Of a DNA stretch of 64,000 nt, positions 33,767 through 45,275 are shown one piece after another. The first letter of the stretch is position 1. Every line of letters begins with the position of its first letter. The DNA lies in contig JAUDYN010000005.1 in assembly GCA_030407005.1 (NCBI GenBank), positions 2,852,001 to 2,916,000 of the forward strand, in the 5' to 3' direction. The translations under genes and the position numbers were made by a program. The DNA is from Desarmillaria ectypa (taxonomy: Eukaryota > Basidiomycota > Agaricomycetes > Agaricales > Physalacriaceae). The notes beneath the pieces were generated by a model, which did not search any database, had not been told where the DNA came from, and saw only the letters and a list, made by a program, of their open reading frames with translations.

Positions 33767-33882
33767 CGGAGAGCGGAAGCAAGACGGAAACCGGAAATTC
33801 GATTAGCTTCCATCCCCTTCCAGTGTTACATAATCTATCTGCTGTCGAAGTACGCGTCTTTTGCTCTTTGCTCTCTACCACC

Positions 33883-35008
33883 ATGTCCCGACCACTCACC
33901 TACTTTGATGTCAGCATCGGCGGCGTCTCTGCTGGGCGGATTGTGTTCGAGCTGTACACTGACCTGGTGCCCAAAACAGCAGAGAACTTTCGGGTTCTGT
34001 GCAGGGGAGACACCACGAGCGAGGATGGCGTCCCACTCAAGTACGCAGGCTCGGGGTTCCACCGGGTGATCAAAGGCTTCATGTGCCAAGGTGGCGACTT
34101 TACAGCACACAATGGCACTGGAGGACTCTCGATCTACGGTGCCAAGTTTCCTGATGAAGCCTTCCCCGTGAAGCATAGTAAACCGTTCTTGCTCTCGATG
34201 GCCAACTCGGGACCAAACACAAATGGGTCTCAGTTTTTCATCACCGTTGCACCGACCCCGCATCTCGATGGCAAGCATGTCGTCTTTGGGGAGGTGAAGC
34301 GGGGGAAGGGTATTGTGAGAATAATGGAGAATACCAAGACGGGACCTCAGGATAAGCCCGTGAATGAGGTGCTGATTGTGAATGCAGGGGAGATCACAGA
34401 GTCAGAGTTGGCTGATGAAGTCGTAGAAGTGGAGGACTACCCCGAAGACGACGAGCGAATCGAACGGATCCAGACTGACCCGGCTTTAGCGCTGGAAATT
34501 GCAGTTAAGGTCAAGGACACGGGTGCGTCGCTGTGGAAGGAGGGGAAACACGCCGACGCACTCCAGTCTTGGCTTAAGGCTCTTCGGTACCTTGATGTTC
34601 ATCCCGTGCTGCCAGATGATTCCCCGCAGACTCTCAAAGATACCTTTAAATCGACGCGTATTGCCCTCCTGCTCAATGCCACCCTGGCTGGCGCTAAAAC
34701 CAACCCGGCGACTGGCGTTGAGGTCGCGACGCGTGTCTTGGGTGTCGAGGGTTTGTCTGATGCCGACAGAGGTAATTTAACATTCCTTGTCTTGTCTTGA
34801 TTTCAAACTAAACAGTTCTATTTCAGCCAAAGCTCTCTACAGACGCGCACTTTCGTATACTGCACTAAAAGATGATGATGCTGCGGAGGCAGATCTTGTC
34901 GCGGCAGGTGACGATGGTGCTGTGGTTCAAGAGCTTGCTCGCCTTCGAGCGCGGAAGAAAGAGAAGAGGGATAAAGAGAAGAAAGCTATGCGAAAGATGT
35001 TTGCGTAG
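33883..35008 (+). CDS. CPR6: Cyclophilin 40 (peptidyl-prolyl isomerase with TPR domain)
   Basis: Two exons, 33883-34771 and 34827-35008, give 356 residues. The N-terminal cyclophilin domain (residues 1 to about 170) has all landmarks: [35 protein letters not shown] (active-site Arg and Phe), [20 protein letters not shown] with the Trp-to-His change typical of Cyp40 enzymes, and [16 protein letters not shown] linker rich in Glu and Asp ([20 protein letters not shown]) leads into a three-repeat TPR domain ([40 protein letters not shown]) ending in a basic Lys/Arg tail. Cyp40 binds the MEEVD tail of Hsp90 through the TPRs and assists client maturation. The in-frame ATG at 33760 would add an unlikely 41 residues; 33883 gives the canonical start MSRPLTYFD. 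Confidence 0.96.
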
Positions 35009-35251
35009 AGATGGAAGATAGAAAGCATAAGTGTAGATGTATCAAAACACAACAGAAAAAATTAAATTGTAGAAATGTTGTGGTACCTACGGGTCTCTTC
35101 GAAGGTTTTGTATGTATGGCTGCAGAAGGCTGGACTGCTGATACAGATCAGGTAAATATGCGGAGAATACTTTCATGGTGAATCCGGGCCGGATATCGGG
35201 ATTTATGTGACGATTATACTGTCACACATTGATTTCCGAATCCCGACGGCC

Positions 35252-35773
35252 ATGAACACTCACCCATCTGTAAGGCAACACGATTGTTCCTGCACCTTCG
35301 ACAGTTAAATCTTGTCTTCTAGACGCCAGCGCTGACTTCTCTGCTTTCCAAGTACCCCAAGACCTCTGGCAGTCTGTTCTTGGTCTACAATGATGTGGTC
35401 TACGGTGAGATATTGTTACTCGCCGATCCCCTTTTTCTTCGGCCTGATACCATTGCAGCCCAATCATGGAAAGACGTTGAATCGGTGGATCTCGGAGAGC
35501 AATGCCCCAGAGGCGCAATCAAGGGTCGCAGATCAAATGCAGACTCAGATGAGCCCGTCTACGTCGTTCCCTGTTCTTTGGCGGAAACTGTGTCCTATGC
35601 ATGGTCCGTTATATAACATATATCCGTTTGTTCTGGGGCTTACCTTTTCTAGGCTGCAATCCGCTTTCAAATCACTCTCAGATCCATCGGAAATCTATCT
35701 GGGAATAACTGCAGAGGACTCCTCGATAGTGTACTACAAGATCAGTTCTGGCATCGTTAAGCCACCAGTCTAA
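35252..35773 (+). CDS. SEN15: tRNA-splicing endonuclease subunit Sen15
   Basis: Four exons (35252-35269, 35323-35404, 35459-35603, 35653-35773) encode 121 residues: MNTHPSTPALTSLLSKYP, GSLFLVYNDVVYAQSWKDVE, the charged middle with RGAIKGRRS, VYVVPCSLAETVSYAWLQSA, and the C-terminal EIYLGITAEDSSIVYYKISS ending GIVKPPV. That end is the hallmark of fungal Sen15, the small non-catalytic subunit that pairs with Sen34 in the heterotetramer excising introns from pre-tRNAs. The first exon codes just six residues. Each intron is 49-54 bp with GT-AG ends. The gene is in the same direction as cyclophilin 40 and starts 243 bp after it. Confidence 0.9.
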
Positions 35774-36936
35774 TCCATTCGGAATAGAGAAGGAATGGCT
35801 CCTGTGGACCTTCAGATAGGACACCCTAGGATGTCGTCACGGAAAACGACAGGAGATTGAATGCGTAGGATCCGCGGAAGTGTACGTACAATCCGTACTG
35901 TTTGATCCCTGGGCGTGAATAAGCAGTGCTATCAACAGGTGGACCGTATTGTCATGTAGCACTTGGTCAGCGACAATGTTATCATTGGACCGTATCTCTA
36001 CTCATTCCGCAAATTGCTCCTGCTCCAATGAGCACAAGACTTCTTTGCTTGACAAGAATCTTCGGCCGCGACGCCACTGAAAGTTGCCTCGTGTTGATGT
36101 CTCTTAATTCCTTTCAGTGCTATGTTCAGGCGCTTGGTGGCTGAAGTAGAACAAATATCTTTGGCTTTGCTGTACCTTCAAAACACAGCACGGAATATGC
36201 ACGGGGTCGACAAGAACCCGCCGAAGACCCATGATCAAGCAACGTTCGTGATTTGCAGCAATAATTTTGCAATGGCCGTCACGACAATTAAGATGAGCGT
36301 CCGATTTTCCGCTTCGTGCTGTGCCGTGTGAGTGGTGGTTGTTGAACTATCATTTCGTTTCTGATTGTGGAACCAGGACATGTCCTCGAGCCGACTGACC
36401 ATGATCCACAAGTGTCGGCCGACCGGAGAAGATACTTACTATCCTCAAGATCCCTCATACCGAACCAACGAACTGCCATTGATAGAGGCCATCCTGCCAA
36501 GGAATTGTGCAGGAATTCGGTGCCCCGCTTTTCCTGTAGGGGATCACGTCTCAGGCAAACGTTCATCAACCTGTCATTTCCTGGCAGCAATGCAAGTGCA
36601 GAGAGTGCAATGACATCATGAGGTCTCCACCACACTGCCTTCGCCTACCTGGTCGTCATTGGGTTGCATTCATGGTGCTCCCTTTCCTGTTCTGAGCGGC
36701 TTTTCCTTTGATCTCATCAAAGCCTCGTTGTAAAAACGTGTTGGTGCATATGTATATTGTATTCCTCGTCATAGTAGGAAATTTCTACATCGCCTCAGCG
36801 GCCGGTCCGATAATCCGTTTATCTCCGTTTACCTCTGAGCTGATGGATAAAAACGCGCGTCAAAATTTCTCTAGAGCTTATACCTCCTTCCCCTTTTGCC
36901 CGCATCACTGACTTTTCATCGATCATAGTCGACGCC
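35774..36936. other. Intergenic, Sen15 to transcription factor
   Basis: Short frames on both strands but no motif and no splice-joined product that I recognise. The promoter of the Zn2Cys6 gene should be at the right end. Confidence 0.45.
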
Positions 36937-39408
36937 ATGAAAGCGGTCGCCGCAAGGCACTTGCCCTCCAGAGTGCGAGCTCCTTACACTGCGCAGGCCT
37001 GTGATGTTTGTCGTCGAAAGTGAGTCATATATAGGTCGCATTTTCTCGTGTGTCTAACGGTTCCCAGGAAGACCAAATGCGACGGGGTCAGGTCTGTCTG
37101 TGGGCCGTGCGAGGCATCGAAGCGCCACAATGAGGTGAGCCATCATGATAAGAGCGACACTCATTCGTTCCTGATGGTCATAGTGCTCTTGGACCGGCGA
37201 GAGTGTCCGCCATCCGCGAACAGAAGCTCATTTTGAGGCTTTACGCAAACGTATCGACGCGCTTGAGGCCTATTGCGAGACCCTCGAGTCCATGATTGAT
37301 AAATGTAACAAGGATCACGGTGGACTATCATCTGGCGATCGCGCCACATACCTTGAACTTCGACCTTCCCCTGAATATCAAGAAGTGGAGATAGATGAAT
37401 CAGGCAATTCTTCTCAGGAATTGGTAGCTGCGACAGAGAATCTCAAGGTACTTGTTTTCCTATCGCTTTCGACGCCATTACTCAGTCTCTGAATAGCTCG
37501 AGGACCGTGACCTAGTCATATACGGAAACGTCGCACCCTTCCACTTTGCGCCTGTTCCCGCCCAACGTACCTCCCGGTTCCCAGAGATCATAGCAGACCC
37601 CCATGCGCACTACGTTCTCTGGCTCGACGGAGTGTCCTCTTCTCATATCAATCCATCCTTCGACTGGTCTCGTCACCTTCCAGCGGATCTCTTCCTTACT
37701 CGGCATGAGCACGATAAGATCCTCGACCTCCTTTTCAGCTTCTTTACTTCCTGGTGCCTCCGTGTCGTCCCTACCCTGTTTCTCCGCGACATGTACCGAG
37801 CCATTACATCATCCGGAACAGTCAAGACCCCACACTACTCCCCAATGTTGCACAACGCCCTGATCGCTCTCGCCACTGCATTCTCCGACGATCCACACAT
37901 CAACAGTTTCAAGACCCGGGAGCGATACGCGATTAAGGCCAAATCATACCTGGACTACGAGTGTGAGAAACCGAACATTTGCGTCGTACAGGCTCTCAGC
38001 TTGCTTGGGAGTTTTCACTCGTCGAATGGTGATCAGAATTTGGGATATTTGTATTTTGGTATGTTCAGTTCTCACGTGAACTGCAACCGGTATTTACCGG
38101 TCCCACAGGTATGAGTACCAAGGTCGGTCAGATTCTGGGCTTGGAAGTTGACTGCTCCAAACTTGTGACGGCGGGGAAGATCAGCCATGACGATATGCTT
38201 GATAGGAATTGGGCTCACTGGACGGCCTTCAGTTTGGTATGTCAGGTCTCATTGCTCTTCTCTTACCTTGAGCTCATTCCTCCATATAGGATGTATGCTG
38301 GTCATTGTACGTTGGAAGAGACTGCTCCGTGCCCATCCCAGCGCATATGGAGGATATACCTGTTCCTTTTGTCGATTCGGCCTTCGATCAAATGACATGG
38401 CATCACCCTAGTGCCAACATCCCACCCCAGCCAAGCTTTCTGTCGAAGACTTTCGCAGCGACGTGCGAGCTCTGTGTGGTAGCTCGGCGCGTCATGGAAG
38501 TTGTGTGGGTTCTTCCACTTTTGAAAATTTCCTTGTACTTATCCACATCGTCAGGAACGGCCTAGGCACCCGTCAAGATGTCGTCAATCTTGAGTCCATC
38601 AGTAAGATGGAGTAAGTCCTCTCACCATGCTCTGTTCATCAACTAATGATCATCTTTACTGTGTAGTCTTCAATTGAACAACTGGAAGTCGCAGCTATGT
38701 CCCGAAGTCGACATCACGCCCAGCAATCGCAACATTTCCACTCCGCATCGCCTCATGATGCACCTCCTCTATTGGCTGATGTTTATCCTCCTCCACAGGC
38801 CCTTCTTCAATCGCAGGGCCCGACTAGTCTATAGTTCTGAACGCGAAATTGATCACAAGAAGCTGTGTAAGCGCGCTGCTGAGAACATCCTCACGATCTT
38901 GCAGACTTGGCGATCGCTCTATACGCTTCGTTACGTCCCAGTGACACTTTTTCAGGCTGTCTTCTCTGCTGGTACGGTATTTCTCCTGCTAGGAGGGTCG
39001 TCGCTGGTCAAAGTAGAGCTGTGCGTTCGATACCTGAATGAGATTGGCAAGTCATGGAAGTGCGCCATCGATATCGGCGCCATCTTACAGAAGTTGTTGG
39101 AGGACCAAGAGGGTTGGAAGGGCAAAGGAAAGGTAGCCGCAGAAACTGTCGATGAAGAGGTTCCTCGCTCCTTGTTGCTGAAGCAATATCCTCCTCCTTT
39201 GGGGCCGCCTCCGAATTATCTCCCTCCTTTGGAGACCTCTTTGGATGACTTTCTTGGCATGGACTTGGTGCTGCCGGTTCCTTTTACGGGAGGGGAGTTT
39301 GATTCGAACTTTTGGCAGCAACAGCTGAATGATCCCGCTTTGCTGAGCGATATAGCGATGTTTCTGGATGGGAATCACTCTGGAGCGGTCATATGGCCGG
39401 TACGTTAG
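36937..39408 (+). CDS. Zn2Cys6 transcription factor with fungal-specific regulatory domain
   Basis: Eight exons (36937-37019, 37068-37134, 37184-37447, 37497-38058, 38109-38236, 38290-38504, 38555-38611, 38667-39408) encode 705 residues. The binuclear zinc cluster near residues 22-50 is split over three exons: ACDVCRRKKTKCDG, CGPC and HNECSW give the six cysteines. A dimerisation helix follows (FEALRKRIDALEAYCETLES). The middle homology region characteristic of NIT-4/XlnR-type factors is present: LLFSFFTSWCLRVVPTLFLR, MLHNALIALATAFSDDPHIN, VVQALSLLGSFHSSNGDQNL, AHWTAFSLDVCWSLYVGRDC. The C-terminus is acidic and hydrophobic (DDFLGMDLVLPVPF), a plausible activation domain. Introns are canonical. 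Its closeness to the polyketide genes (10.6 kb from the PKS) makes it a candidate cluster regulator, but this is only positional inference. Confidence 0.93.
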
Positions 39409-39923
39409 TGGTATGTGTTATTGCCTTCATTTATTTTATACTGTATACATGTTGTAATTCCGCCGTACGCGATAGTCGCTGGTATTGTACCTGTTATCTA
39501 CTTGTCTTGTCTTATCATCATGTATAATATAATGCATCACTTGTTTCTTATGTTACCAGATCCACAATTGATGAGTAGGACACCGAAGCCGGATATTTCG
39601 CGGCAAGCCCGTCGTGCTATCATGGGAGATTATCCTGGCTCCACGTAGTGCTAGGGGTCAGCAGACACGGACCGGATGAGTGATTTACATGGTGAATAAT
39701 GATGGATATATTCCAAGAATCGTTTCGTCGACAGAAACTCGGGAATTAGACTTTGAACTCCCGGGATGGTGATACATTCCAGGCTGTTCATCGTGGAGGT
39801 TGGTTCCTTGGCTACGTGATGCAATATTTAGAACCACAATTAATTTGATTACATAATCCACCTTATACATAGGTGGATAGTGCTTCCACGCTTTCTTTGC
39901 GTCTTTCGTCCATCTGCCCCGCG
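39409..39923. other. Intergenic
   Basis: Downstream region of the transcription factor and promoter of the small membrane protein. No other feature seen. Confidence 0.4.
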
Positions 39924-40494
39924 ATGCATCTGTCCTGTGCTCCAGTGGACTTTACGACCGCGTCATCGACATGCGCGCTCAGCTTTCTGTCGTTGGTCGT
40001 CGTGCTCGTCATTCTCGCTTGTGTCTGGGCCTGTCGCCACCACCACCAAGGCGATAAGAAGGGGGTGTGGAAGTGGGGCGTTCTGACCTTGGAGACGCTG
40101 CAGTCAACACCAATGAAGGAGAAGGAGCCTATGTCCGTGTCCCAGTTGGAGGGCCAACAACGACGTGCGTCTTTTACGTTTATTTTTAATTGATTTAATT
40201 TTGAAAGACAATCAAAGGCGTCGTGTACTACGAATCGCAAGCACCGGTGTCGATGGCGAAGATAATAATGTCGCGGCATGTATGTCCTATGCTCTCCAAG
40301 GCATAAAGATACTGAGGCTGGCTCTGTAGACATTTCGTCGACCAACGCCTCGCTCGATACCACCGCTACCACGGCCTTCGCAACAGCCACCAATATCAAC
40401 ACCACGGCCTCAGAACGGGCCGGCACGACGCTCCCGTTCACTATCACCGCCTCGTCTACGCCAGCAACTGCCAGTAACACCTTCGATGGTGTGA
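39924..40494 (+). CDS. Small single-pass membrane protein with proline-rich tail, unknown function
   Basis: Three exons (39924-40164, 40218-40279, 40330-40494) give 155 residues with consistent phase. A short extracellular start is followed by one clear transmembrane segment (ALSFLSLVVVLVILACVWAC, about residues 18-38), a His/Lys stop-transfer run (RHHHQGDKKG), a polar stretch, the block VVYYESQAPVSMAKIIMSRH, and a Pro/Arg/Ser-rich C-terminus (TFRRPTPRSIPPLPRP ... SLSPPRLRQQLPVTPSMV). I do not recognise a family with known function. The frame is only coherent when two short GT-AG introns are removed; an unspliced frame is open upstream but starts with GTG, so I took the first ATG. Confidence 0.55.
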
Positions 40495-41179
40495 TTCTTT
40501 TTCGCCGACGAAAACGAAGAACGAGATAAGGGGATATTACGTTATGTTATACACGCTATTACGATCTAGAATGCGCTGGGAGGGAGCAAGGCGCTGATTA
40601 TTTGCTCGCTTGGCATTGCCTCGGGCTGACCAGATGGGCCCTGTCCGACGAGAGGAGGGAAGAGGGGAAGGAGGTCATCTGTGTGGGAATTTGCTTTCAG
40701 TATTTGTATTTCATTTGGACCTTGGTCGCAAGTTCTTGGATTTGCATTTTCTTTATCTATTAGTTTTCGTACCGCTGTTCTTTTTTCGTTATATATATAT
40801 ATGGACTTTCATTCTGGTGGACGGAGCGGGTGTTGCGCCTTATCAATTAAAGGGGGCGAATGGTAAGCTCCTAATGAAAGGTATCCATATTTATCGTACC
40901 TCCACCTGGACCGGATTTGATGGTCGGAAAAAACGTAGCTTCGGTGGTGACATTCACGACAGCTGTAGAGGCGATGGTGTTTCAAATTTCAGGGTGCTGC
41001 GAGCGCTTCGAGAAATGAAATAGGAATGAATTCCTACCAAAGCCCTCATGCATCATGGGTCTACTCATTTTTGCGAAGATATGGCTAGGACCACAAGCGA
41101 ATTGAATGGACCACCGTTTCAATGCTCCGAAATTTTTCAGATTTCGAGACCGATGACCTTGCAACAAAATGGTAAGAAG

Positions 41180-41280
41180 CACCACCGCAAATGGAAGAAT
41201 TTAAGGTGTACTGGAGAGTCACGAAACGGCCCTGAAACTGATCTCGCCCGCCATTTTTCTCAATTTCGGAACCAGTTTGC
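41180..41280 (-). repeat. Dispersed repeat, copy B (inverted relative to 3.6 kb)
   Basis: CCGCAAATGGAAGAATTTAA through GCCCGCCATTTTTCTCAATT matches the reverse complement of 3590-3697 with point differences and a gap of about 15 bp. Neither copy is in a gene. Confidence 0.6.
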
Positions 41281-41981
41281 TAGCCTGAAAAGCGTCTTTA
41301 TTATACACTCGCGGAACTCATATCTGTACCAGTTTGCAGTATAGCAGAAAGTTTTAAGACTGATATAGCTTCGCGTGATCCGACAAGCTCCAGCTTCGAA
41401 TCAAGCAAACAGCATGCGACAACGCAGAAACTTCGCCAGCTGGATAGCACATGGTCGTTCTTAAAGGACGTTCTCCATCATCGATCTCCAAGTCTTGCTC
41501 CGAGCAACCATATGCACGAGCACGTCGCCTATTCATTGCCGTCTTTAACTTCAGCATGGCGAGTGGTTGTGCATACTTTCCGACGAAGAAAACTACCGAA
41601 ATGGACACGGTAACCGAGAACGTCTCCGCTGCACTCAGCTGAGGATAGATTTTCACAGCCGACAATGAGCCATGAGACCGACTTTTCGCCGTAGAAAGCA
41701 AAGAATTAGACTATGAATGCGATTCTCGAACGATATATAGCATCAAGATGTATAAGTGGCAGAATGAGAACCTGAGCTGTGGTTTGTGTTGCCCCACGGT
41801 CACAGAGAGATATAGAAGTGGACAGCTAGTTGAGTAAAAGACTTCAAGATATCTATTATCGAGAGCTCGACGCTTTTTGATTGTGAAGAGACAGCACAGT
41901 TGGGGGCAACTTGAAGGATTAGAGTGGATGAGCGGGCCGAGGCGGCGGGTGACGGAGTTTAAATAAATAAGTGCCGACACG

Positions 41982-42437
41982 ATGCCGTCTATGAAATGTT
42001 TCTCCTCGACCACCACCACAGCAACTGAAGCATTCTCCGGGCGAAATGGCTGCTTCGATATTGAAAAGAAAACGTTCATCAGAATCTGGGGACTCTTGCA
42101 CAGAATTGTCCTAACAAACGGGAGAGATTCGCCTGTGAATCTCAGTCGCTATGGCACTCGGTCTCTACCTCCATCATGTGTGACTTTTCACGACCTTCTA
42201 CTCAAAATCCTTGTCGAATTGACTGACCCCGTCGAAACTGTCGTTGCTCTGGCTATTACGTGCCGCCGACTCAATAAATCTGCCATGGCTTATCATTCCG
42301 GACGAGTCTCCTATGAACTTTTCAATAGTCGTCGGCCCTTTCAATGCTTCCGAATGCTTCGCTTGCTGTTCATTTACAAAACGTCTCTGTTGGTCATTTC
42401 CAATCATTTTCACAAGGAGATGAGGGAGGTCAAATAA
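41982..42437 (+). CDS. Possible F-box-like protein fragment
   Basis: The open frame contains FHDLLLKILVELTDPVETVV followed by ALAITCRRLNKSAMA, which resembles an F-box helix bundle (LPxExLxxIL...LxxTCRRLR). A second frame just downstream (42459-42827) ends with a similar phrase, DPRSLSDDILLKITSF. No splice joins the two well, and there is no clear C-terminal repeat domain. It may be a decayed F-box gene, a family very abundant in mushrooms, or chance similarity. Confidence 0.3.
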   Translation: MPSMKCFSSTTTTATEAFSGRNGCFDIEKKTFIRIWGLLHRIVLTNGRDSPVNLSRYGTRSLPPSCVTFHDLLLKILVELTDPVETVVALAITCRRLNKSAMAYHSGRVSYELFNSRRPFQCFRMLRLLFIYKTSLLVISNHFHKEMREVK

Positions 42438-43674
42438 TCTCTCGTCGCTCTCAAGTGTATGGACTTGTTTTCCGGAACGTTCTCTGTCTCCTTTGAAAAT
42501 ATGGATTGGCCAAAGGCAACCACAAAGAAGCACATCGTCTTCTTTGATGATCTCAGCAACCTCGGGTGCAAGACGATCAACATGTATAAACCGGTTTTTT
42601 GCTTGTTTGTGCCTACGAGGACGAGCGAGATTATAACTTTTGACCCGCCAACCCTTATCAAGCTCTCAAAGGTTACCCTATCTGAGCGCCCGGAACAGTA
42701 TATTACTTGGATACTACGATCTATCAAGGAGTCACTCTTCAAGCTGGATCCAAGGTCCCTTTCTGATGACATCCTTCTGAAAATCACGAGTTTTTCCTTA
42801 GCGAACTTCGAAATGCGACGCTCTTGAACGCACATTCAATTTCGCGGCCTCTTCGGTGTTCCTCGGACGCCACCCACACATTACAACCGTCTGTGACCGT
42901 GGAACCCGATATCAAGGATCGCAGGAAGGAGGGGACCTAGGGGATCGAACCACCCAGAGATGTCGTTGGAACCCGCAACTCGCATGTTATTGACATGCGT
43001 CAGTGGTACAGCAACGACTCTTTTCGCTCTACTCTCCACTTCGGAGGTATTCCCTGTTCTTCAATTGGTTACTGTCACGGGTGAAGATACCTTAGGAACC
43101 CAAGAAGCGCTCCTTTTGATCTCAATATTAGTCTTAGTCAACCATGTAGACCTCCCCCCACAATGAGGATATGATCTTCTAGAACCTCGAGCTGATTTAC
43201 AATTTATTGGCGATCCACTACGACTTCACTACTAAGCGTTGAATTTCTTACGAGAAAATATCCAAGTTAAGAGCATGAATAGACAGGCTGAGCCTGATTG
43301 TAGACAAGATGATTATGAACTATCAGCGAGTCTGCGAGGGACCAAAGTTTATATTCCAACACTAGCATAGCAGGAAAACAGAAACCTTATAGGGCAGCTA
43401 GGGAACTTAACCGAGATGTAATCAAAGGAAGAAACGGAGTGAGGATCATTAGGCTCTCAAGAGCTTCACAACCGACGAGCTGCAAAAGACGCATACGACT
43501 GAACCTGAGGTATACGGACAGGAGGTGCATGAAACCAGAAGGAAGATGTCTTCTCAAGCCTGAGCCGTTCGCGCTTTAAAAAGAGATATAGCTGTAGGAA
43601 TTTTTGAGACGGAGTTCAACGAACAGAAGTTGGAAACAAAACTGTAGACAGTGGGTTGAGTACAAATACGAATA

Positions 43675-44955
43675 CTAATCCTTCTTTAGTTGACGGTCGA
43701 TTTCAAACTCGACGAAGGCCAGCATATCCTTTGTCCCCTTGGCTGGCTTCCATCCTAGCGCTTTGCCTCTGCTTTTCTCAAAGTCCACTCGTGAGTTGGA
43801 GCCCAGTGTAGATTGTAAACGTTCCGCTTCCGGCTGGCTAAACGGTGTAGGCTCCGAAGATCCGATACCTCGGCGAGCGAGACCCGCGGCTACAGCCTTG
43901 GAGACGTCGTACAACTGATGCTCGTCACTGACAGTAAAGTAGATGCCAGATCGACCATGCTGGAATTCGGCAGGCGCAGAAAAGGGCGAGAGGGAGAAAT
44001 CGAAGATGATCGTGTACAGATCGGCCACTGTAGGCATGAGGATGAATGTAAGAAGCTTGAAAGGGAAGGAAATGACATACTTTCGTTCACGTCAACATTG
44101 GGCCAAAGATTCTTGCCTTCACCGACTACACCGCCTTGCTTTCTAGCAATGCTAGCCTCAACGAGTTGACGGATTTGGGCAACAACCGAGCGTTGAAGAC
44201 CATGCTTGTGTAAGATACCAGTGGGTACTCCATAGATAGTTGGGGGGAGAACGATGTACGTCTTCACATAACCTGTGTGGATGATTAGAATGATAGAGGA
44301 TGCGATAAACAAGTCAACGGACCCTCTTTGTCTGCAGCGAGAACGGCAAGGTCGACATTCCGGTGAGGCTGGGTTGGTGGGAGGGCTTCATAGAGAGAAA
44401 CGTCGAGGTCCGAGTAGACGACATCGGTACCATGCAGCCCTTGCGCCTTGTCAGTGAGTTCACCAGTGCCAGACTAATCGCAAGTTCAATATCGCGAAGG
44501 TAGTCGACAGGCTGAGCTCACGGTGTGGATGAGGATGGGGGCCTTTCCTGTCTTCTCGTAGCGATCTTTTGCACCTTGCAGAATTGCCTGGGCCGCAGGA
44601 AGGTCGTCGCAGTCAGCCTGTGAGTCTATTAGTTTCTTCAAATGTCACTGGGGCTGGTGGACTACGTACAGTGGCGAAGACAACGTCTGCCGCAGCCGCC
44701 TGTGCCCTCAACAAGGCAAAATCAGAGTTGCTTCCAGACACAGTTTTCAAGCCCAAGGCCTCATATCCAGCGGGAGATCTAGTAGCACGCAGAAGAATAG
44801 TGATGTCGAAATTCTTTGAGTCTTTGTGCTCGATAAGACGCGACAGAATCGTGCCTCCAATGTAACCTATGTAGGCCGCGTTAATCTCCTTATACTAAGA
44901 AATGGGACGGCGACGCACCTGTTCCTCCAGTAAAGAATATGCTGACTTTCGACAT
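43675..44955 (-). CDS. NAD(P)-binding NmrA/epimerase-like oxidoreductase
   Basis: Six exons on the minus strand (44955-44919, 44866-44670, 44617-44522, 44473-44323, 44272-44081, 44027-43675) encode 341 residues. The N-terminus is an extended-SDR Rossmann motif (MSKVSIFFTGGTGYIGGTIL, GxxGxxG). VVFATADCDDLPAA, PILIHTSGTGELTD, YIVLPPTIYGVPTGI and the C-terminal LYDVSKAVAAGLARRGIGS and KALGWKPAKGTKDMLAF follow. It belongs to the nucleoside-diphosphate-sugar-epimerase-like/atypical SDRs of fungi, which bind NAD(P)H and act as reductases or redox sensors. No YxxxK catalytic pair stands out at the usual place, so it may not be a classical dehydrogenase. It is the leftmost enzyme gene pointing toward the PKS cluster; membership in the cluster is inference. 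Confidence 0.88.
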
Positions 44956-45275
44956 ATTGAACGCGAGAGAGGAAATTACTGAACACCCGGATTCTCACAT
45001 CCTTTATATTGTTGGCGTCATCTGAGCTTCGATGCCTTTCGATGCTCAGTCATCAGGTTGCTCAGTCAGCGTCGTCGATGATGTCGTTGCCTTTTGTCAT
45101 AATGGTGTTGTGATGCTGCGATATGTGTTGCGGTCATCGAGGGCACGATGTCATGGTAGAGAAGAGAGCGCCAATCGCAACATTGATCAGCCACATCCAT
45201 CATCCTCGCAGCAAACATTCATCCTTCTCTTCCTTGAGCATCGCGATCTGTAGTTAAATGTATGTATATGCTGCT
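44956..45275. other. Intergenic between the NmrA-like gene and SDR1
   Basis: About 320 bp containing the promoter of the NmrA-like gene and the 3' end region of SDR1. No other feature recognised. Confidence 0.4.

Larger units (their letters stand above)
40495..43674. other. 3.2 kb mostly without recognised genes
   Basis: Contains copy B of a dispersed inverted repeat (about 41180-41280), a short TA microsatellite near 40791, and a possible F-box relic (see the entry at 41982). Nothing else is recognisable. Confidence 0.45.

Noticed and set aside
40790..40802. Short TA microsatellite.
   Set aside because: Too short to be of structural interest; mentioned only in the intergenic note.
42930..42960. 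GGGGATCGAACCACCC resembles a reverse-strand tRNA T-loop.
   Set aside because: The flanking bases do not pair as a T-stem and no D-arm or acceptor stem is present.
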